Shown here: piece after piece, positions 52,295 through 60,310 of the stretch
Layout of the letters: each line of letters starts with the position of its first letter
Position numbering within the stretch: position 1 is the first letter of the stretch
From: Larkinella insperata
GTDB lineage: Bacteria > Bacteroidota > Bacteroidia > Cytophagales > Spirosomataceae
DNA: 64,000 bases
Assembly: GCF_026248825.1 (NCBI RefSeq)
Contig: NZ_CP110973.1
Span: 4,299,501-4,363,500, forward strand
Reading direction: 5' to 3'
Notes under the pieces: model-generated
Databases searched by the model: none
Told to the model about the DNA's origin: nothing
What the model saw: only the letters and a program-made list of their open reading frames with translations
Translations under genes and position numbers: made by a program

Positions 52295-53284
52295 TTAATG
52301 CGTCTGAAGTTCCGCAGTGGGCCTGGCGGCCGGTTGCGGACTGACCTGTAAAAAACGGCTTACCGTGGCCCGCCATTTCTCCGGTTCGTTGGTGCAGTAC
52401 GACTGGTGGGTGGAATTTTCAAAAATGACCAGTTGTTTTTGCAAAGCGCCCAGATTTTCAAAAATAGCGTCGGTTTCGTGGCGCAACACCCGCGGGTCCT
52501 TGGCCCCCCAGTTGAGCAGAACCGGCATGGTCAGGTCTTTCGCGTATTCCGACGGGCGAAAGCCGTAAGCGCTCATGCTGCGCTCCATACCACCCCACAA
52601 AAGCAGTATTTCTGAAGCGGGATGTGCGGGCAGGTTCATTGAACGCAACCGGCCCTGAACGGCATCGTACAGCGAGGCAAACGGGCATTCCAGAATCACC
52701 CGCGCCGGTTTCAGGCTGTGTTCGGGAATGGCTTTCAGAATGGTGGCGGCCCCCATCGATACGCCCCAGAGAATGATGTTTTTCTCGCCACTCCGGCTCA
52801 CAAAGCCGTAAGCTGTTTTCAGGTCGTTGGTTTCGCGAAAACCGATTGTGCAGATGTTGCCCTGGCTGTTGCCGTGGGCCCGGAAATCGAACGCCAGCGT
52901 GTTGTACCCCAGTTCGTGAAAATAATCCATTTCGCAGAGCACCCGTGATTTGTTCGACGCGTGGCCGTGGCAGAGAATCACGGTGCCTTTTGCCTGCTTC
53001 ACCGGAATATACCAGCCTTCCAGTTTCTGGCCCAGTTCGTTGGTCAGCCGAATCGTTTCGTACGGGATTTTAGGATAATCCGTCACGACTGATTTCTTTA
53101 GCTTCAGTCCGAAAAAGGCGGCATTCAGCTTTTCGCTGGTGGAATAGTTCTCCGGTTTTTTTGAGGGCGTTTTCTCGGGATTGTCGTAAAAATACGTGAA
53201 CCGGGCGGCATGAAACGCCAGGATGACGTTCAACAGGGCAAACAATACGAGTAAAACCAGACCGATACGGCGGAGGGCAAGCAT
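52295..53284 (-). CDS. Membrane-anchored alpha/beta hydrolase
   Basis: 329 residues. N-terminal helix (IGLVLLVLFALLNVILAFHAA) anchors it. Hydrolase core: TVILCHGHASNKSR (oxyanion), nucleophile Ser in LWGVSMGAATIL, acid Asp in NWGAKDPRVL, and His in FENSTHQSY. Resembles the BAAT/YqkD-like family in outline. Substrate unknown; the active site probably faces the periplasm. Confidence 0.8.
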   Translation of the reverse strand: MLALRRIGLVLLVLFALLNVILAFHAARFTYFYDNPEKTPSKKPENYSTSEKLNAAFFGLKLKKSVVTDYPKIPYETIRLTNELGQKLEGWYIPVKQAKGTVILCHGHASNKSRVLCEMDYFHELGYNTLAFDFRAHGNSQGNICTIGFRETNDLKTAYGFVSRSGEKNIILWGVSMGAATILKAIPEHSLKPARVILECPFASLYDAVQGRLRSMNLPAHPASEILLLWGGMERSMSAYGFRPSEYAKDLTMPVLLNWGAKDPRVLRHETDAIFENLGALQKQLVIFENSTHQSYCTNEPEKWRATVSRFLQVSPQPAARPTAELQTH

Positions 53285-53362
53285 AAGGTTCAGCGAAAGT
53301 TAAATTCTGGCAAACATACCCATTTTTAGCATCTGTTGGTCGGTAGGTTGCTTCGGAAGCCT

Positions 53363-54322
53363 TCAGCGGTGGCGAAACGACGCGGGCACATCCGGAACGG
53401 CGGCCGGATCGCCCAGGTCCAGTTCCAGCTGCGTACCATCGGCGGTTTCGGCACCCACCGTGAAAGCACTCCAGGCCGTTTCCTCCGTAAAGGCGCGGTT
53501 GTTCCGGGCTACAACCGTCCGGGTGTTGGGCACCAGCGTATCGGGCAGGTAAAAAACAACGTTGCCCGTCAGCGGATGCGCGTCCGGGTCGGTCGACATC
53601 ACTTCAAGGCGCACGGTAAACCAGTCTTCATCTTCGTCAATCGGCGTAATCGTGGCCTGTAGTCGTTTGAAGTTATTGACGGCCTGGCCGCCCCACCGCC
53701 CTTTCTGCGGATCGGTGGCCGGGCGAACGGCCGGGGGAGTCGGGGCCGGGCTGCGGGAAATGGATTCGCGCGGATCGGGCCGGGGGGCGGATGGGGTGGT
53801 TTCCAGAGTCGTGCGGACCAGACTCTCTTCCTGAATCTTTTTCTTAACGGCCTGTAACGTTGCCCGGTTATCGATTGCTTTTTTCTGGGTTTCCTCCACC
53901 TTCTGATCGGTGGCCCGGACGGCCTGTTTCGTGGCATCCACCTCCTTTTTCAGTTCGCTGAGCAACCGGTCGCTAACGGTCGTAATAAACCGGGTCGAGG
54001 TGATGGCGGCAATGGTGCAGAAGCTAAAAAACACCAGGTAGTTCTGAACTTTCAGGCTGATGGCCTGCGAAACCGCCTGAGCCGACGCGTTTTCGGGAAG
54101 CACCCTGACCAGTTCATCCAGAATTTTACTCTGGGTGAGAAACAGAAAAACCGGAACAATCAGGGAGGCTCCCAACCCCGTCAGAATACATTTCCACCAG
54201 ATTTTGACCGGTTCACCCTCCGCCGTGGGCAAAAAACCGTTGACCAGACCGCCGATGATGCCCGCCAGCACCATTGTTCCCAGAATGGTCCACAGGTCAG
54301 GTGAGGAAAGAATGGAGTACAT
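53363..54322 (-). CDS. Three-helix membrane protein with coiled coil and pYEATS-like domain
   Basis: 319 residues from ATG 54322 (a longer frame adds an unlikely tail). Membrane helices near 12-30, 46-63 and 94-112, a coiled coil (about 115-170, Lys/Glu/Gln-rich), and a Pro/Ser/Thr-rich hinge (175-215). The C-terminal domain (about 222-319) shows TDPDAHPLTGNVVFYLPDTLVPN, W-S-A-F-T-V-G-A-E and DGTQLELDLGDPAAVP, which I recognise as the prokaryotic YEATS domain found in predicted signalling and conflict systems. Ligand and role unknown. Confidence 0.6.
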   Translation of the reverse strand: MYSILSSPDLWTILGTMVLAGIIGGLVNGFLPTAEGEPVKIWWKCILTGLGASLIVPVFLFLTQSKILDELVRVLPENASAQAVSQAISLKVQNYLVFFSFCTIAAITSTRFITTVSDRLLSELKKEVDATKQAVRATDQKVEETQKKAIDNRATLQAVKKKIQEESLVRTTLETTPSAPRPDPRESISRSPAPTPPAVRPATDPQKGRWGGQAVNNFKRLQATITPIDEDEDWFTVRLEVMSTDPDAHPLTGNVVFYLPDTLVPNTRTVVARNNRAFTEETAWSAFTVGAETADGTQLELDLGDPAAVPDVPASFRHR

Positions 54323-54433
54323 ACGGTTCCAGAAAAGGTAGTAGGGAAGGGGTGTAAGGTAGCGAATAAGAAGACAGGTCGAGTAGATCAACAGATAAAT
54401 TTTCTTATCGGGAAAAGTTATTCACGAAATGCC

Positions 54434-55393
54434 ATGCCTGCTCCGCTTCAACGACGTGAATTGTTAAAAGGACTCTTGGCGACCGGTCTGGCCGGAGCAG
54501 TGTCCAAATCGGTAGCCGGGGCGGAACCGCTCGCCGACGAAAAGCCCTACAGCATTCACATCTTTTCGAAACACCTTCATTTTCTGAATTATACCGAGCT
54601 GGCAACTACGGCTTCCGACCTTGGTTTCGACGGGGTTGACCTGACGGTGCGCCCCGACGGACACGTTGAACCGGCCCGCGTTCGGGAGGATTTACCCAGG
54701 GCCGTGGCCGCTCTCAAGCAGCGGAACCTGCGGGCGTCTCTCATGACGACCGCCGTAGTCAGGGCCGACGATGCCGCCAGCCGTGCGGTCCTGGAAACCG
54801 CCAGCCAGCAGGGCATCCGGTATTACCGCACCGGCTGGCTGCCGTATCCGGCCAATCAATCCATGCCGCAGGCCCTAAAGCAATGCGGGCAGCAACTTGG
54901 CGAATTGGCCAGACTGAACCAGCGGCTGAACCTGGCGGGCGCGTATCAAAACCACGCAGGCACCAACTTTGGCTCGGCCGTCTGGGATCTGGCGACGGTT
55001 TTGCAGGAAATCAACAACCCCGGCCTGGGCAGTCAGTACGACATTCGGCACGCGACGGTCGAGGGAGGAACGTCCTGGCCGACGGGGTTACGGATGATTC
55101 ACCCGCACATCCGGTTTATTGCGGTGAAGGATGTCATCTGGGAAAAAGTGGACGGCAAATGGAAGGCCGTGAGCGTACCGCTGGGGCAGGGCATGGTTGA
55201 TTTTCCGGCGTATTTCGCGCTGCTCAAGCAGTTGAACGTCCGGGTGCCGATTTCGCTGCACTTGGAATACCCGCTGGGCGGGGCCGATCAGGGCAAACGG
55301 AACCTGACCATCCCCCGCGAGAACGTGTACCAGGCGATGCAGATGGATTTGCAGACCCTGAGCGCAATGCTGAAAAAAGCGGAACTGGTCTAA
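54434..55393 (+). CDS. Sugar phosphate isomerase/epimerase-like TIM barrel, Tat signal
   Basis: 319 residues. RRELLKGLLATG at the N-terminus resembles a Tat signal. The body is an AP-endonuclease-2-type TIM barrel: LGFDGVDLTVRPDGHV, Glu/Asp/His-rich strand ends (AYQNHAG, QYDIRHATVEGG, FIAVKDVIW, PISLHLEYPLG). The family includes xylose-isomerase-like epimerases with a metal at the barrel mouth. Substrate unknown. Confidence 0.75.
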   Translation: MPAPLQRRELLKGLLATGLAGAVSKSVAGAEPLADEKPYSIHIFSKHLHFLNYTELATTASDLGFDGVDLTVRPDGHVEPARVREDLPRAVAALKQRNLRASLMTTAVVRADDAASRAVLETASQQGIRYYRTGWLPYPANQSMPQALKQCGQQLGELARLNQRLNLAGAYQNHAGTNFGSAVWDLATVLQEINNPGLGSQYDIRHATVEGGTSWPTGLRMIHPHIRFIAVKDVIWEKVDGKWKAVSVPLGQGMVDFPAYFALLKQLNVRVPISLHLEYPLGGADQGKRNLTIPRENVYQAMQMDLQTLSAMLKKAELV

Positions 55394-55425
55394 GCGACTG
55401 GTAACGAAGGTAGCCGCATCCAACA

Positions 55426-55471
55426 TTAGAATACGCTTAGAAATACTGGCTGTACGAACCGTGCACGGTTC
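55426..55471. promoter_or_regulatory. Putative operator region before the response-regulator gene
   Basis: TTAGA at 55426-55430 and 55437-55441, spaced 11 nt, are the inverse of TCTAA in the arrays before tolC and downstream of the RND gene. A 16-bp perfect palindrome GAACCGTGCACGGTTC follows at 55456-55471. Autoregulation is a possible reading only. Confidence 0.35.
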
Positions 55472-55510
55472 TTGTGGCGTTAACTAAACGAACGTCGATT
55501 CAAAAACCGT

Positions 55511-56197
55511 ATGAAATCTATTCTGATCGTTGAAGATGACCGCCGGATTGCCCAAAATATCAGCCGGGGCCTCATGGAAGAAGGCTACCAGACCGAGGTA
55601 GCTTATGAAGGCTACAATGGCCGTGATCTGGCGCTGAACAAACCCTTCGATCTGATCATTCTGGACATTAACCTGCCGGGCCTGAACGGCTACGAAATCT
55701 GCCGGAACGTGCGGGCCGAAAAACCGTATGTGCCCATCATTATGCTGACGGCGCTGGGCGAAATTGAAGATAAAGTGGAAGGGCTGGAACGCGGAGCCGA
55801 CGATTACCTGGTCAAACCGTTTGATTTTCGGGAGCTGAACGCCCGGATTGCGGCCTGTTTCCGGCGGGTGGATTTTCTCGATAAAGCTTCGACGGATGAG
55901 GTGCTGCGCATCGCCAACCTCGAAATCAATGTGTCAACCAAGCAGGTCCGGCGCGATACGACGCTGATTGACCTGACCGCCCGGGAGTTTGCGCTCCTCG
56001 AATACCTGGCCCGCAACCGGGGGCGGGTGGTTTCCAAAATGGACCTGGCTGAGAAGGTCTGGAGCCTGAATTTTGACCCCGGAACAAACGTGGTTGAGGT
56101 GTATATCAACTACTTACGTAAAAAAATCGACCGGGATTTTGAACCCAAACTGATTCATACCCGGGCCGGAATGGGGTATCTACTAAAAGTGGAGTAG
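55511..56197 (+). CDS. OmpR-family response regulator
   Basis: 228 residues. Receiver: acidic D9/D10, phospho-acceptor D52 in LIILDINLPG, K102 in DYLVKPFDF. C-terminal winged helix (about 130-228) with LTAREFALLEYLARNRGRVVS and EVYINYLRKKID, the PhoB/OmpR fold that binds tandem repeats spaced about 10-11 bp. Linked to its kinase by 1 nt. The downstream metal-efflux operon makes it a CusR/CzcR-like candidate. Confidence 0.9.
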   Translation: MKSILIVEDDRRIAQNISRGLMEEGYQTEVAYEGYNGRDLALNKPFDLIILDINLPGLNGYEICRNVRAEKPYVPIIMLTALGEIEDKVEGLERGADDYLVKPFDFRELNARIAACFRRVDFLDKASTDEVLRIANLEINVSTKQVRRDTTLIDLTAREFALLEYLARNRGRVVSKMDLAEKVWSLNFDPGTNVVEVYINYLRKKIDRDFEPKLIHTRAGMGYLLKVE

Positions 56198-56198
56198 C

Positions 56199-57566
56199 AT
56201 GAAAATCAGAAACCGGATTGCGCTTCAGTTTTCGCTTATTGTAGCCTCCATTCTGCTGGTTTTTTCCCTGATCATCTATTTTACAACGGCTACCTACAGC
56301 CGGGAGGACTTCTACGAACGGCTGAAGAAAAAAGCCAATACAACCGCCGGTTTCCTGGTGCAGGTCAAGGAAGTGGATCGGAATCTGCTCAAAATTATCG
56401 ACCGCAACACCCTGACGGCGCTGTACGACGAAAAGGTACTGGTGTTTGATGAGCGAAACCGATTGATCTACGCCAGTGTCGACGACCACATCATCCATTA
56501 CCAGCGCAGCCTGCTCGACGAAGTAAGGGAATTGAAGGAGGTCGAAACCTGGAGCGACGACAACCAACTGGTTGGCATTTTCTACGACAAAGGCGGGCGC
56601 AAACTGGTCGTGCTGGCGTCGGCCTACGATCAGGTGGGGCGCAGCAAGCAGAAAAATCTGCGGCTGACGCTCATTTGGTGCCTGATGGGCGGTATTGGGC
56701 TAACGGTTGGCTTGGGGATTTTCTTCGCCGGGCAATCGCTCCGGCCCATCGAAGAAATCAATACGCAGATTTCGACGATCACGGCCCGCAACCTGCGCCA
56801 GCGGCTCGACGAAGGGGATCGGAAAGATGAAATCGATCAGTTGGCCGTTAATTTCAATGCCGTGCTGGAACGGCTCGAACAGGCTTTCGAGCAGCAGCGC
56901 AGCTTCGTGTCCCACGCTTCCCACGAACTGCGCACTCCGCTGGCGGCCCTCAAATCCGAGATTCAACTGGGCCTGCGCCGACGGCTGAGCCCGGGCGAAT
57001 ACGATGATATTCTGACCAACCTGATGTCGGATACCGACCGGCTTATTGCGCTGACCAACAGTCTGTTATTCCTCGCCCGGACACTCGAAAATATCAGCCA
57101 GATGCCCCTGGCACCCGTGCAGATGGAAGAGGTTATTCTGCTGGCACGGGATGAACTGCTGAGCGCCAAGCCGAACTACCGGATTGAGTTTGACTATGAA
57201 AATCTGCCCCAGTCGGAAACGGCAACGACGGTTTCGGGCAACGAGGAGCTGTTGAAACGGGTGTTGCTGAACCTGATGGACAACGCCTGCAAATACTCTC
57301 CGGATCATATGGCCCGCGTACGCATCCGGACCGACGAGCGATCCTGCTGGGTGAGCGTCGCCGACGAAGGTATTGGCATGAGTCTGGCCGAAACCGAACG
57401 GATTTTTGAGCCGTTTTACCGCACCACCACCGCAGCCAGGTACGAAGGGTTCGGCATTGGCCTTTCCATTTGCCAGCGCATCGTCGAACTGCACCAGGGC
57501 CAGATCACCGTCAAGAGCCGTCCGAGCGAAGGCAGTCAGTTTACCATTCAACTGACTCACTTGTAG
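56199..57566 (+). CDS. Sensor histidine kinase
   Basis: 455 residues. Two membrane helices (about 10-30 and 152-175) enclose a periplasmic sensor of about 120 residues. A HAMP linker follows (ITARNLRQRLDEGDRKDE), then the dimerisation/phospho-acceptor domain with H242 in SHASHELRTPLA and the ATPase with N-box LMDNACKYSP, DEGIGMS and FGIGLSIC. Pairs with the response regulator at 55511. Signal unknown; metal ions are inferred from the downstream operon. Confidence 0.9.
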   Translation: MKIRNRIALQFSLIVASILLVFSLIIYFTTATYSREDFYERLKKKANTTAGFLVQVKEVDRNLLKIIDRNTLTALYDEKVLVFDERNRLIYASVDDHIIHYQRSLLDEVRELKEVETWSDDNQLVGIFYDKGGRKLVVLASAYDQVGRSKQKNLRLTLIWCLMGGIGLTVGLGIFFAGQSLRPIEEINTQISTITARNLRQRLDEGDRKDEIDQLAVNFNAVLERLEQAFEQQRSFVSHASHELRTPLAALKSEIQLGLRRRLSPGEYDDILTNLMSDTDRLIALTNSLLFLARTLENISQMPLAPVQMEEVILLARDELLSAKPNYRIEFDYENLPQSETATTVSGNEELLKRVLLNLMDNACKYSPDHMARVRIRTDERSCWVSVADEGIGMSLAETERIFEPFYRTTTAARYEGFGIGLSICQRIVELHQGQITVKSRPSEGSQFTIQLTHL

Positions 57567-57743
57567 GCGTTTTGCCTTCTTCTTTTCCCCAAAATACTAA
57601 AAGATCTGTCACCGGGTAATTCCGGCTGCCGCCCCGGGCCCATGCAAAGCCCGGGAGCTTAGGGTTGGGCTTTGTAATAAAGCTCTGGCGTATAGAGCGT
57701 TATTTTACATGGCGTCAGCGTTGTCCACAATCCATTCATCGGC

Positions 57744-57833
57744 TTTAGTGCCATTCTAATTTTTTTTTAACCACGATCTAACATCTTTCTAATTTGCTTT
57801 TAAGGGTCTTCTAACGTGGGTTAGTGAATCTTG
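57744..57833 (+). promoter_or_regulatory. 11-nt phased T[C/T]TAA array and promoter of the metal-efflux operon
   Basis: Repeats at 57755 TCTAA, 57766 TTTAA, 57777 TCTAA, 57788 TCTAA, 57799 TTTAA and 57810 TCTAA, exactly 11 nt apart; a degenerate TTTAG at 57744 extends it. The -7 element GAATCTTG ends at 57833, 23 nt from the first base of the last repeat. Two other arrays in this window share that spacing. One helical turn per repeat is the OmpR/PhoB binding layout. The remaining spacer 57567-57743 shows only a CCCGGG/CCCGGG hairpin. Confidence 0.75.
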
Positions 57834-57858
57834 CAGGTGCAATGTGCAACCCATTTGA

Positions 57859-59112
57859 ATGCGTTTTTTAATCATTATTACTCTTTGCGGTCTGCTTTCC
57901 GGGAATGTCCGGGCGCAGGATTCTCTTCGTCTAAGCCGTCGGCAGGCGGATAGTTTATTTTTCAAAAACAACCTGCTGCTACTGGCCGGCCGGTTTCGGA
58001 TCGAAGCCGGGCAGGCGGAAATCATCCAGGCCAGCCTGTACGACAATCCCACGGTGGAAGTGGAGTTGAGCGCCTACAACACCGAGAGACAGCGTGCGTT
58101 GGATGTGGGTCGTCAGGGGCAAAAGATTGTCTCCGTTCAGCAACTGCTGTACACAGCCGGCAAGCGCAACAAGCGAGTTGCGTATGCGCAGGAATCGGCT
58201 CGGCTCAATGAATATGAGTTTGCGGATTTGCTGCGTTCTCTTCGCTTTGAACTGCGTACCCGATTTTTCGAACTCTATTTCCAGCAACAGACGCTGGGGC
58301 GTTACGACCGGCAAATCAGCACCTTGCAGGGGACTGTAACGGCTTTCGAGCAGCAGTACGACAAAAACAACGTGTCGCTGCGCGAATTGCTCCGGCTCAA
58401 GGCGCTTCTTTTCCAGTTGAACAACGACCGGCTGGAAATCCGGCTCCGGCTGGCCGAAAACCAGCAGGTGCTGCGGACGTTGCTGTCGATCGATCAGCCG
58501 ATTCTGCCGCTGGTCGATGAAACGCAGTTGGGACAATACCGTTTGCCGAGCCAGCCGGTTGATTCGCTGCGGGAAATGGCGCTACGCCACCGCGCCGATG
58601 TGCTGGCGAGCCAGTCGCTCACCCGGCAATCGGAGCTGAACTACACCCTGCAAAAATCGCTGGCCGTACCGGATGTGCGCGTCGGCGGCATTTACGATCA
58701 GGCGGGCAGCTACATAGCCAACTACGTCGGGGTTTCGGTGAGCATGGACCTGCCGTTTCTAAACCGCAACCAGGGAGCTATCAAAGCCGCCCGTAGTCAG
58801 ATCAATTACCAGAAACAGCTTCAGGCCCAGAAAACCGTGCAGGTGGGCAACGAAGTGAGGGCCGCCCTGCAGAAAGTGCAGGAGGTGGAGCGAACGGTGC
58901 AGTCGGTCGAATCCCGGTTTTCGGAGCAATTCGAGCAACTGAATCAGGGGCTGTTTACCAACTTTCAGAAACGCAACATCTCGCTGCTGGAGTTTATCGA
59001 CCTCATTGAAACGTACAACGAAAGTACCCGGGAACTCAACCGGCTGAAAGCCGACCGCATTAGTGCGTACGAGGAATTGAATTATGTCGTGGGGGAGGAA
59101 TTATTTAATTAA
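57859..59112 (+). CDS. TolC-family outer-membrane efflux channel
   Basis: 417 residues. Signal peptide (FLIIITLCGLLSGNVRAQ), then two repeats of long alpha-helical hairpins with short membrane strands (for example AYNTERQRALDVGRQG.. and VSVSMDLPFLNRNQGAIKAARSQI), typical of the CzcC/TolC family. Exports substrate through the outer membrane as part of a tripartite pump with the next two genes. Confidence 0.88.
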   Translation: MRFLIIITLCGLLSGNVRAQDSLRLSRRQADSLFFKNNLLLLAGRFRIEAGQAEIIQASLYDNPTVEVELSAYNTERQRALDVGRQGQKIVSVQQLLYTAGKRNKRVAYAQESARLNEYEFADLLRSLRFELRTRFFELYFQQQTLGRYDRQISTLQGTVTAFEQQYDKNNVSLRELLRLKALLFQLNNDRLEIRLRLAENQQVLRTLLSIDQPILPLVDETQLGQYRLPSQPVDSLREMALRHRADVLASQSLTRQSELNYTLQKSLAVPDVRVGGIYDQAGSYIANYVGVSVSMDLPFLNRNQGAIKAARSQINYQKQLQAQKTVQVGNEVRAALQKVQEVERTVQSVESRFSEQFEQLNQGLFTNFQKRNISLLEFIDLIETYNESTRELNRLKADRISAYEELNYVVGEELFN

Positions 59113-59120
59113 AAATAAGA

Positions 59121-60203
59121 ATGAAAGCAGTTGTTAGTTACGTGTTTTTGGGAATGATCGGACTGGCGACGGCCTGCCATCAGAAACCGCAGGTCGAAGA
59201 AGCGCAGGCTTTCATGATGTCGGATACGATGATGAACCGCATTCGGCTGGATACCGTCGCGAACCTGCCGGTCCGGAGTGAGCTGACGCTGGTGGGCAAA
59301 GTAGCCGCCGACGAGAACAAGGTCATCAAGGTATTTCCGCTGGTTGGTGGCGTGGTGGAAGAAGTGGATGTGGAGCTGGGTGATTATGTGAAGAAAGGCC
59401 AGCAGTTGGCCGTAATCCGCTCGGGCGAAGTGGCTGATTTTGAGCGTCAGATGATTCAGGCGCAGTCGGATCTTCTCCTGGCGCAGAAAAACCTGAGCGT
59501 GGCCGAAGACCTGTTTGAAAGCAAGCTGAATTCCCAGCGCGAGGTCATTAGCGCCAAGAAAGACGTCGAAACCGCGCAGGCCGAGCTTAGCCGGGTGAAA
59601 GAAATCTTCCGGATTTACGGACTGGGTAAAACGCCGACCTACATCGTCCGGGCGCCGATCGACGGCTTCGTGATCGAGAAAAACGTCAACCGGGAAATGC
59701 AGCTGCGGTCTGACAATGCGGACAACCTGTTTACCGTCGGCCAGATCAGCGACGTCTGGGTGCTGGCCAACGTCAACGAAACCGACATCAGTCGCGTGAA
59801 AGCCGGGATGCCCGCCAGCGTCCAGACGCTGAGTTACCCGGATCAGCGCTTTAACGGGCAGGTTGATAAAATTTTCAGTGTGCTGGACCCCACCACGAAA
59901 GCCATGACCATCCGAATCCGGCTGCGCAACGAGGGAATGAAGCTCAAGCCTGAGATGCACGCCACGGTGGCGCTGCGGTTCGACGAAGGCCAGCACATGA
60001 CAACCGTGCCGTCGAATGCCGTCATTTTCGATAACTCGAAGTATTACATCATGGTGTTCCGGAGTCGCTCGGACATCGAAACCCGCGAAGTCCAGATCCA
60101 TAAATTTCTGGGTGATATTGCCTACGTCAGCTCGGGTTTGAAACCGGGAGAGAACGTGATCTCAAAAAATCAACTGCTGGTATACGACGCGCTTAACGAC
60201 TAA
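59121..60203 (+). CDS. RND adaptor (CusB/CzcB type), lipoprotein
   Basis: 360 residues. Lipobox A-T-A-C (Cys19). Membrane-fusion architecture: lipoyl/barrel halves (VGKVAADENKVIKVFPLVGG, VELGDYVKKGQQLAVI), an alpha-hairpin (about 110-165, AQSDLLLAQKNLSVAEDLFES) and a barrel (YIVRAPIDGFVIEKNVN). No N-terminal or C-terminal Met/His-rich metal domain is visible. 8 nt after the TolC gene. Confidence 0.88.
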   Translation: MKAVVSYVFLGMIGLATACHQKPQVEEAQAFMMSDTMMNRIRLDTVANLPVRSELTLVGKVAADENKVIKVFPLVGGVVEEVDVELGDYVKKGQQLAVIRSGEVADFERQMIQAQSDLLLAQKNLSVAEDLFESKLNSQREVISAKKDVETAQAELSRVKEIFRIYGLGKTPTYIVRAPIDGFVIEKNVNREMQLRSDNADNLFTVGQISDVWVLANVNETDISRVKAGMPASVQTLSYPDQRFNGQVDKIFSVLDPTTKAMTIRIRLRNEGMKLKPEMHATVALRFDEGQHMTTVPSNAVIFDNSKYYIMVFRSRSDIETREVQIHKFLGDIAYVSSGLKPGENVISKNQLLVYDALND

Positions 60204-60204
60204 C

Positions 60205-60293
60205 GGAAGGCTTGGGGCTTGGGCATCCGCAGACAACCTGCTATATCCACACCTTTTTTGCTTGCTGCCGGAATCCCAGGCCCGAAGCCTTCC
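60205..60293. repeat. 7-nt word element between adaptor and pump genes
   Basis: GGCTTGG is repeated in tandem (60209-60223, 7-nt period) and the inverse copy CCCAGGCCCGAAGCCTTCC lies at 60275-60293, 51 nt further. It fills the gap between two genes of one operon and forms the leader of the pump gene. Confidence 0.5.
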
Positions 60294-60310
60294 GTCCCTT
60301 CTCTCTTTAC

